Part shown: positions 56,380 to 64,000 of the stretch, in pieces
Numbering within the stretch: position 1 is the first letter of the stretch
How the letters are laid out: each line of letters opens with the position of its first letter
Notes under the pieces: generated by a model
Database searches by the model: none
What the model was told of the DNA's origin: nothing
What the model saw: the letters and a program-made list of their open reading frames with translations, nothing else
Made by a program: the position numbers and the translations under genes
From: Vandiemenella viatica
Lineage: Eukaryota; Arthropoda; Insecta; Orthoptera; Morabidae
DNA length: 64,000 nt
Reading direction: 5' to 3'
Assembly (NCBI GenBank): GCA_031002005.1
Contig: CM061919.1
Span: 17,617,687 to 17,681,686 of the forward strand

Positions 56380-57180
56380 CTTTATCAGTCAAAAAGGACA
56401 AAATTGACACTGTAACAGCAAGTCACTGCATGCCTCATGTTTTTGGCTCATACAAATACCCCACAGCTGCTGGACACATGGGAAGCTGTTGCTCTGCCGC
56501 TGGCCGGCACAGAAGCCACTCTCCCATTGGCCGACGCAGAATTGTGCGAGTATTCTCTCTATTTTTGCAGAGGTATTCCCGGAATAAGGTAGTACTGCAA
56601 GAGATCTTGTTGGTTCTACTTGTTCAGCTGACAAGCGGAGTATTGGGAAGAAATACCCGTTTGATTTGCTTTTGCAAATTTACGTTTTCAGTGAAAACCA
56701 TCCCTGTACTCTGAGCAGTGCTAATTTATGCCGGGAATACCTCTGCGAAAATAGGAAGAATTGTTACACAATATGGCATAAGGAGTAGCTTTCGACCACC
56801 AGCAAAGATACAGGACATGTTGCGATTGGTAAAGGAGAACCTTTGCCTTCGAGTTCCAGGAGTTTATCCCATCCCATGTGAATATTACAAAATATGCATT
56901 GGCCAAACAATCAGAACCATACGAATACCACATCGAACACCAGCGACATCTGCACTTGCTACAGCTGGAAAAGTCTGCAAAAGCTGAACATGCTGGAAAA
57001 TTTCCATAAAGTGAACTTCAACAAGACTGAAGTACTAGCGCGCACAGCGTATTTCTAGGAATCTATAATCAGAGAATTGCTGGAGATTAGATTAAGCACA
57101 AACAACATTAACGGAGATGGTGGTGTCTTTTTAAGTGAAGAAATGCCGGGAAAGACTCAATTCTCACTTCTATGGTAAAC
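56380..57180 (+). pseudogene. Penelope-like element, RT tail and GIY-YIG endonuclease
   Basis: The plus strand from about 56718 encodes YAGNTSAKIGRIVTQYGI, FRPPAKIQDMLRLVKENL, then GVYPIPCEYYKICIGQTIRTI, the GIY and YIG strands of the endonuclease of Penelope-like elements. Frames then change (EHQRHLHLLQLEKSAKAEH) and end with RELLEIRLSTNNINGDGGVF up to TAA near 57175. At 56600-56545 on the minus strand the block LPYSGNTSAKIERIL repeats the same segment in reverse, so there is an inverted partial copy. Frameshifts make it inactive. Confidence 0.75.
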
Positions 57181-57631
57181 ATTGGTAGAATTTCCCAATC
57201 CTTCCTTAGTTTGAAATTAGTAACATCCTGAACAAATAATTCATCCTCTATCAAATAGCAGTGTCACAGACTAAAGGTATTTAAAGATACTAACATTTCT
57301 TCTAGATGCCAGAACACTAAGACATTAGAAAGTAAAGGAGAAATTGTTAAAAAAAAAAAAAACATTTTAAGTGAAACTACTATACATGCTGATACACATT
57401 ACTAAGATATGATCATTACTAAGATATGATCATGAAGAAATGAGAATTTTTCAGTGGTACTTAAAGCACAGCAAACATTTAGGTAAAATAAGCACAAACC
57501 ATCTTTGTAAGATTACAATCATAAGTTTAAAATTATCTTTTATTTTGTAGTGATCGAGGTTGATCACTTGCCTAACACCCTATTCATTTTCAAGTCAGTA
57601 TCCAGGGCAGGCAAGCATGAAATAGTTACGC
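57181..57631. other. No gene seen
   Basis: AT-rich, with a short direct repeat ACTAAGATATGATCAT at 57403-57432. No recognised element; it may include the 3' end of the Penelope-like copy. Confidence 0.4.
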
Positions 57632-58345
57632 CAGCAGTTCCCAACCTTTACTAGTACACGGCCCACTTTTAAGTAAATAAAATTTTCGCGACCCACCTAA
57701 TATGAGAGTATCTAATATCAGATTGAGAGCTGTTGCATGACCTCGATATGCTATCAACTATCTTATCCAATGAAAAGGCGAATTTTCATACAAAGGATAT
57801 ATTATTAACAAAAACAAGAATTGGCCGCGAGGTGGCTGCACAGACCATCACCCCATCAAGTTGATTGATGAAATTCCATGATTAATCTACTCTCAATCAA
57901 AACAAAACGCACACAATAACTCACTCTCACAAAGCAGATAAAGACTGTTTCAATCAAAGACTTTGGTTTCGATTCAAGAATAAACAAGAAAATGACAATG
58001 AGAGATGTAAAATTGCAGGTGGTATGCACACGCATCTCCGCTATAGAGTGAGGCGGGAGAGGGGTTGCCATAACGATTGCGCGATTGCTGCTGCTGCTAT
58101 ATCTCACAACGAGATTTTTGCATAATACCAGCTGACTGTTTAAGAAAACTTTTTTTTCTCACAAAGTTTTAATTTAAGCTAATAGCTTTCATGATTATTT
58201 AACTTGTAAATTAATGTGTTATATTTTTTAAATAGATGAAATAAAAGATATATTTTTGTGATAAAAACCTCAATTGTTCCACAACCTAACAAAACACATG
58301 CCGCGACCCACTAGTGGGTCGCGACCCATAGGTTGGGAACCGCTG
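57632..58345. mobile_element. hAT-type MITE, 0.7 kb
   Basis: The ends CAGCAGTTCCCAACC and, inverted, CAGCGGTTCCCAACC are typical of SPIN-like hAT elements. The right end also has the paired block CCACTAGTGGGTCGCGACCC. The flanking 8-mers AGTTACGC and AGCTACAG match at only five of eight positions, so the duplication has decayed. It carries no transposase. Confidence 0.75.
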
Positions 58346-59090
58346 AGCTACAGAATAGCAGAGCGCTAAGACCAGCCAATCAGCAAGGCCTATGTCGCCA
58401 GTTGCCAAGCACCAGTAATTACTGCAAGCTGGTAAAATGACTTACAGGAGGTTAGTGAGGAGTAATGCCCTCTCCACACAGTGGTAATAGTAATAATTTA
58501 AACCCTGGGGGCAGCAGTCTGTCTCTCTACAGAAGCATACCAACGTACCATATCGATGCGGGTGCTGGGAGTCGTCGGCACCGGGGGTGGTCGCAGACTA
58601 GAAGATGATACCAAACGTCTAACACAAAAGTGGGCTCTACTGTGATAGCTAGGATGTTCAATCGTTTGGTCACCGTCATGTAGCCATAGTCCTACAGGGA
58701 GATTATCAATATTCCATTGAATTTGGGCTGCGATGTGCCCATCAGTTAATGTGCTGAGCTATATAGCCTGTCAGGTGTAGCAATACAGACCTATGACAAA
58801 TATGCATATCAGAACCATGGTCGATTTCTATGATCGACCCTTATCCACGGCTCCAGTAGAAGTTTACCCAGTCTGCTCTTGTCAATCAGCTGACAGGGTC
58901 AATAAAATTTTTCTGTTAAAGAAAAACATTTTTATTTCCTAAATTTAATTCAATTAATGTTCATTGCTTCAAATAATTATGACCTTTCTTTCAAAGCAAA
59001 ATGGATTGTGAAAATAGTTAAAGTTAGCTATTTTACTATTAAATTCTATAACTGTCTTAAGTAGCACTATAACAGCATCTGTGACTGAAT
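58346..59090. other. No gene seen
   Basis: Moderate GC, several short open frames, no motif I recognise. It is likely old repeat sequence. Confidence 0.4.
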
Positions 59091-59341
59091 AATTTTTTTT
59101 TTTTTTTACTTGTGGCTCTATGCCTCATCGACATCGTGGTCATTAGAGGCGGGATGGGACCGGGGACAAGGAATGGGGAGGAATTCAGCCATGGCCTTTT
59201 GAAGGAAGCATCCTGGCATTCGCCTGGAGTGATTTGGGGGAAACCATGGAAAACCCAAATCTGGATGCCCGGATGGGGATTCGAACCACTGTCCTCCCGA
59301 ACGCGAGCCCAGAGCGTTAACCACTCACCCACCACGCTTGG
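59091..59341 (-). mobile_element. SINE family 1, full-length, minus strand
   Basis: Reads from an A-rich tail (T's at 59094-59107) through GAGGCGGGATGGGAC, AGGAATTCAGCCATGGCC, GAAGGAAGCATCC and GGATGCCCGGATGGGG to the B box GGATTCGAACC and the head CCACCACGCTT. All parts of the family are present, with moderate divergence from 53826-54056. Confidence 0.9.
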
Positions 59342-59698
59342 TGAATGAATTGTTGTTATTTTAAGTTATTTAGAAGCATTGAAGGCGACTTTTTTTTTAT
59401 GAGTCATTTATCTCCCTTCACATCTAACCAAAATCAATAAATGAGGTATCGTTTTAAAGATTAATATCTCTGCTTTGGTAACATCATATTTTCGAAAGGA
59501 ATTTTACAGAATGTGGCCCTTAAATGCAAAAAGTATCGTTATTTTGCAAACGATTTTTTTTTGCAGTCACGGGCCATTTACCTCCATTTAATCAAAATTG
59601 ATAGGTGTGGTATCATTTTAAAGATTTGTGTGTCCACTTCACTAACATCATAAATTAAAAATGAAATTTTTCGGATTTTGACCTTTAACCCTCAATTG
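59341..59698. repeat. Imperfect direct repeat of about 180 bp spacing
   Basis: 59389-59462 and 59568-59628 are alike: a run of T's, then a CATTTAxCTCC block, then AAATTGATAxxTGxGGTATC and TTTTAAAGATT. The unit spacing is about 175-180 bp. No coding potential. Confidence 0.55.
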
Positions 59699-60802
59699 GA
59701 GGAGCTGGCATACAGAGTATGCCAACAAGTTATTTCTGGCTATGGATAACAGACTAACCCTTCCTAAGCACTAATCCTCCATCTACCCTCCTAGTAACAA
59801 TCGCCGACGACAATGCGCCAAGCCGTTCCATTCTGTTTGGCTTCCGACTTCCTAATTAACTTTTTCTCGTGAGCGTGTTACATTGGTGAACCCAGTACTC
59901 TGCTCCTCTGTTTATATTAAGAAAATATTATGCGTCTTCTGAAGACTGTCAGCGGGTTTTACAAGAACTTTCAGAAGAGGCACTTGGATCTGTCTACAGC
60001 GCATCTAATATCGATGAATCAAAGTACATTGAACATTCAATCATGAAACTTGCTCAGAAATTGACAGAGGTGTTCTTGAACTTTCTCAAGTGTCCTTATC
60101 ACATAGTGTTTCACCAAGAAATGACAATTCTACTGATGTTGGAGTTGTCAGCAATCCAGGTAATGATGGTGATTTTGTAAAAAAAAAATTACAAAAAGAA
60201 AAAGATAAGAGGGAAGATTTTGAAAGAAGCAAGTGAAATTCACATAAGAAAGAAAAATCCTGTTATAAGAAAATGTTCAAGAACCTATTTTTTTTTTATA
60301 AACCATTCTTCCAAAATTTCTGTTTTCTAGCAGATTATAAGCAGAAGTATGATTGATACTCTCGTAGAGTATACAAACATGTACCTTCAACGGAACAAGA
60401 CCGCATGAGAATTTTGCAATGGGTCATGGGTCTCTAATGATTCAGAAATTTGTGCATTGCCATCAGATTCAACAATAAAGGCACAAGAGCACATGCAGAA
60501 AAACTGGTAAATTACTACAGTGAAAGTTTGTTGACCCTTTCAACGAAAATTGCCAAAAAGGTTTATACTTTCGATGAAAATATCACATTCAATGAAAAAT
60601 TAGAGCCCTTTCACGGGAGATGCTTGTTTATTCAATATATGTTGAACAATCCTGTTTTTTCTTAAATTCCTTTCCTTATTTTTTTTCAAATCTGATTCTT
60701 GTATACATGAATGTAATAAACTAGGAAAAATAATTAGATATTTGAAACAGAGTGTGTGAAAATAATCTTGCATACTCAATACGCAGCCCCTCCAATTGAG
60801 GG
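59699..60802 (+). mobile_element. piggyBac relic, TTAA-flanked
   Basis: The ends CCCTCAATTGGAGG and its exact complement are flanked by TTAA at 59695-59698 and 60803-60806. The CCC start and TTAA duplication are hallmarks of piggyBac. Inside, degraded frames resemble the transposase: MIDTLVEYTNMYLQRNK near 60350 and NITFNEKLEPFHGRCLF at 60587-60637. At 1.1 kb it is about half the size of a full element, so much of the gene is deleted. Confidence 0.85.
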
Positions 60803-60806
60803 TTAA

Positions 60807-62754
60807 GAGGTAAAAGTATTAACTATCAAGGTCAGACATATGAGACAGTTCAGAAGCAAGCTTTTAGACCTTCAATGTCGATTGGGATTGATCTCTTTAC
60901 CAGTAGATAGCAGCTCCATATATCAATAAAAGATTGATTGCATTACTACTAGATAGCAGCAGCAAATGTCGTAGAGATACCGATATGCAATGTGTGCGTT
61001 TTGTTCCGCTTGGATGTAATCCAGTTCGCTATTCATAATATTTTATTTGTGAAATTTTTGCATGAATCATCTAGCTAATTACTAATCTGCTGAATTGTGC
61101 TTTTATTTCCTTTACTTTGATATTAGTTTCGTTGTTAATTCATTTGATCTTAACAAGAGTTAATTTGTATATATTTGCATCATTGGATGGTGCAAATTGG
61201 AGATCCAGTGGCAGTTCAGTGCTGACTAGGCTTTAATCTCAATCAAGTTAGTAGCCAATTATCTATCTAATATGTACATTGAGACTTCACATGTCCTGCC
61301 TTGTATTATGGCCAAAATCTTCTAGCTCAGACCTGCACCTTTAGATTCTGCGGTCTGATCTGGTAAGTAAGAAATTCTTTGAAACTTTGTATTGAGGTGT
61401 TGGCTGGCTCGTTATTACAAAAGGAATTTAAAACGAATTACTTTAAACAGCCAACTTTTTATTTCAAACACCTTCACCATTTACTTTTATATTTTCTTGG
61501 GTATGTTCAATTGACTTTTTCCAACAATAATGTTAATAGTGATGTAATGGCTAGACCACAGAATTTTTGGCTGAACCTGGGCTATAGCTACTAAAGCTGG
61601 GCAAGAGTTGATTGCATACAGCTACAGCTGGAACCAGGGCAGTTGCGACAGAAAATCAAAACAGCTAGTGGTTTTGGAATGTGGCGATGTTGATAGCAAC
61701 GACAGAAAAGCGGGTCAAAGTGTCAGCAGGATTAAGCTGGAGCATGACGGTGCTTGGAAGAAGATGGTAGGGAAGCAATCACCACTACTGGCTGGAGGTT
61801 CTCGCCACTGTTGGTACTAGTGAGGGGAGCAGCTAACAAAACCCAGGTGCACGAGCAGAGAGGGGTCGATCTCTCTCTTTTACAAGAAGATCGTCTTTGA
61901 CAGCTATGGAGTGATGAAGCTAGGTGAGGCTGGACTTACAGGAGAGCTGCAGTCTACCATAGGGGCAGCCAGAAGTCTACACCAACAACAGTCACCATAA
62001 AAGGTGGGAGAAAGCCAGTGAAGCGACATAATGGGGAACTCACGTAGTAGAACTAAGTAATGAGAGTCACTGGCTATGAAGGAGTTAAAGGGGGATAAGA
62101 ATGTTATTGTTGTACATAAACCTGATGTGAATAAATTGTACATATGTATAGATCCTTACTGAGAGTGTCATTTATGAGTACTACTTCTCACATGACAGAA
62201 GAGTCTTTACCCACAATTTATATGTTCCCTTCCGGAAGTGGCAGGGAGAAAGCAAAAAGATTCGCCAGTCCACCGCAGCGAAAAGGACTTCAATAATAAA
62301 CCTGCATCATAACAGTTTATAAACAAGTGACCATTAGATTCCAGTGTTCTTATCCCACAGCATTTTAAAATTAGTTCCCAACAATAAAACAGTCATGTAA
62401 CATGGCTCACACTGAATGGCCAACTTTGACAGGACTTTGACTTAAAACAATCTGTTGAATTATTAATTATTAAGTGACAAACCTTTCGACTTCATTACAT
62501 AGCAACCATATCAAGTCTGGGATATTTCCAATTCATAATTTACTCAACTGGGGAACTGTGAAAAGTTAGAGATTTTCAACAACAGCTCAGTAACTGCATT
62601 GATAGAATACTTTAGGGGGAAAATATGTATGGTGTTAAAAGTGTGCAGTGACATAGCAGCAAGCCAAAGAAGATTGTAAATCAAAATGAAGATTAATATT
62701 GCTATGATTTGATGATTATTAGTGTTGTTAGCAGAGCAGAGATGTTGCTACAGT
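60807..62754. other. Unassigned, moderate GC; no gene proven
   Basis: The stretch 61560-62290 is less AT-rich and has open frames of about 70 codons (61608-61820) without known motifs. It could be LTR element sequence, but I found neither paired repeats nor a primer site. Nothing else stands out. Confidence 0.4.
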
Positions 62755-62993
62755 GACAGAGGTTTTTTATTTTTTGCCCTCTGTAGGTTACTAGAGGTAG
62801 AAAAGGACTGCAAGCAAGGAACGAGAAGGAGTTCAACCACGGACTTTTCCAGAGGAATCATCCCAGCATTTGCATTAGGTGATTTGGGGAAACCATGGAA
62901 AAAACATATCTGGATGGCCAGATGGGGATTCAAAACCACTTTCTCCCAAATATGAGGCCAGACAGTTACTGCTCACCCACCATGCTTGTTACA
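62755..62993 (-). mobile_element. SINE family 1, diverged copy
   Basis: On the minus strand, CCACCATGCTTG-type head, GGTTTTGAATCCCC B-box-like, ATGGCCATCCAGATATG, CCATGGTTTCCCC, AATGCTGGGATGATTCC and GTTGAACTCC follow in family order. Many changes show that this is an old copy. Confidence 0.75.
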
Positions 62994-63358
62994 GTGAAAG
63001 GAAAAGCACAGGCAGCAAAATCTGGGGGGTGTACGAATCAACTATTAAAGCAATAAGAGACCATTAAGCGACTTATGCGGTGACCTGAGCTCTAATAAGG
63101 GAAACAAATGCAATTTTTTTTCTCATAATTTTTCACTATAAAAGTAGGGTTTAAGTCCTTTTCAAGGACTATATGTTTAATTTTATTCACTATACTAAAA
63201 TTTATTTTCAAGCAACATTTCTGCTCATTTTGTGAACTTAATTTTGATTTTAAGTGAAGAAGCAATAGCTTTCATTTTATTTTAACTTTTGCTTTATGTT
63301 GTAACAGTGAAGTGGGGATATTTTAATGCAATTTTTATGATCTTATAACTGTTTACAT

Positions 63359-64000
63359 CAGTGTTTCCCAACCTTTTTTGGGTCATGTCCCACTTTCAAC
63401 ATTTTTTTGCCCCCCATACATAATTTTTAATAAAAAAAATATTTGTTATTAAAGAAACTGATATAGGATGGTTTTTGAAAGAAAACACTTTAATATTATC
63501 ATAAATAAGAAAAGAAAGTGAAATTAACCCACCACATACCAAAGTGGACGGATGCGATGAGAGAACACTAATGCTGACAAACAACTACACAATATTTCGG
63601 CATATGCCTTGAGCAAGGTATATGCCGAAATATTGTGTAATTGTTTGTCAGCATTAGTGTTCTCTCATCGCATCCGTCCACTTTGGTATGTGGTGGGTTA
63701 ATTTTCCTTTCTTTTCTTATTTAGATCGCCTAGAAGCCGCTTCCATTTTCCTTAGTTGCATCATTAATATTATCATAAAACACAGTAAGTAAAATTAAAA
63801 AAAAAACATAATGAAATACTAAAATTCAAATTCAAAAGATTTATAATAAACCTTTATTATGGCAATTTAGTGTAATCCTTTTAAGAATTTGCTTTTTTGC
63901 CATATTTTGTAACCATATCTGGCATTGCGTTTAAATAACCCAAAGAGAAAGCGGTAAAGTTGTATCAAGTCAATTTCTAAATTGACCCCCTAAAAAAACC
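63359..64000. mobile_element. hAT-like terminal repeat and start of an element leaving the window
   Basis: CAGTGTTTCCCAACC at 63359 followed by TTTTTTGGGTCATGTCCCAC resembles the ends of the MITE at 57632-58345. No matching right end occurs before 64000. A retro-insert with a hairpin lies inside it. Confidence 0.5.
63506..63763. repeat. Hairpin-forming retro-insert with 15 bp duplication
   Basis: A near-perfect inverted repeat (63502-63723) with arms of about 107 bp folds around a loop of TTGAGCAA near 63612. The few arm mismatches include AGTGAAATT against AGGAAAATT. The larger insert is flanked by the direct repeat TAATATTATCATAAA at 63491-63505 and 63764-63778. A 15 bp duplication indicates a target-primed retro-insertion. 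The central GCATATGCC...GGTATATGCCGAAA resembles hammerhead stem II of Penelope-like elements, so an inverted Penelope-like copy is possible. Confidence 0.75.

Noticed and set aside
61560..62290. LTR retrotransposon leader or LTR
   Set aside because: Composition is suggestive, but no paired LTR, primer site or protein motif was found.

Overview
This window looks like intergenic heterochromatin-like sequence from an insect, most likely a polyneopteran (the group that includes stick insects, roaches and locusts). The evidence is a tRNA-derived SINE of a type I associate with those genomes, several mariner elements, BEL/Pao and Gypsy-like LTR elements, L2/CR1-like and RTE-like LINEs, Helitron, piggyBac, TTAA-flanked and Penelope-like remnants, and an absence of compact gene structure. 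The taxon is an inference; no host gene was identified by name. Two candidate terminal exons are the only possible host coding sequence: 55499-55663 on the minus strand and 41403-41618 on the plus strand. There is a 1000-base run of N at 4013-5012.

Layout. 1-2526 holds relics of a hAT transposase and a BEL/Pao pol gene (minus strand). 2561-4012 is the 5' end of a LINE, with about seven tandem promoter-like monomers and then ORF1, cut by the N gap. 5013-12300 holds an LTR, SINEs, a TA-flanked transposon containing a hammerhead ribozyme motif, and two Helitron fragments. 12299-34140 is one RTE-type LINE on the minus strand split by nested insertions: a hAT MITE, a 3.3 kb long-TIR element (13159-16504) and a 16.6 kb hAT element (17003-33632). 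The hAT element is itself split by two smaller hAT MITEs, a TA transposon, a 6.9 kb inverted-repeat element with 1.6 kb arms, and a TTAA-flanked transposon carrying its own transposase. Target-site duplications, and protein reading frames that rejoin once the inserts are removed, establish this order.

34140-46550 contains a Penelope-like fragment, a CR1/L2-type LINE relic, a mariner broken into three pieces, a Tigger/pogo relic, and a second copy of the long-TIR element with two nested hAT MITEs. 46752-53165 is an LTR retrotransposon with matching LTRs, a CCAT duplication, and a nearly complete L2/CR1-like LINE inserted in reverse. 53436-64000 holds a mariner with a SINE inside it, the candidate host exon, a Penelope-like GIY-YIG endonuclease end, a hAT MITE, SINEs, a piggyBac relic, and a 0.22 kb near-perfect hairpin at 63502-63723.

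Almost every reading frame is broken, so nothing here forms a working pathway. The value of the window is the readable insertion history, the inverted-repeat element, and a recurring TGACGTCA palindrome placed symmetrically inside several unrelated transposon families.
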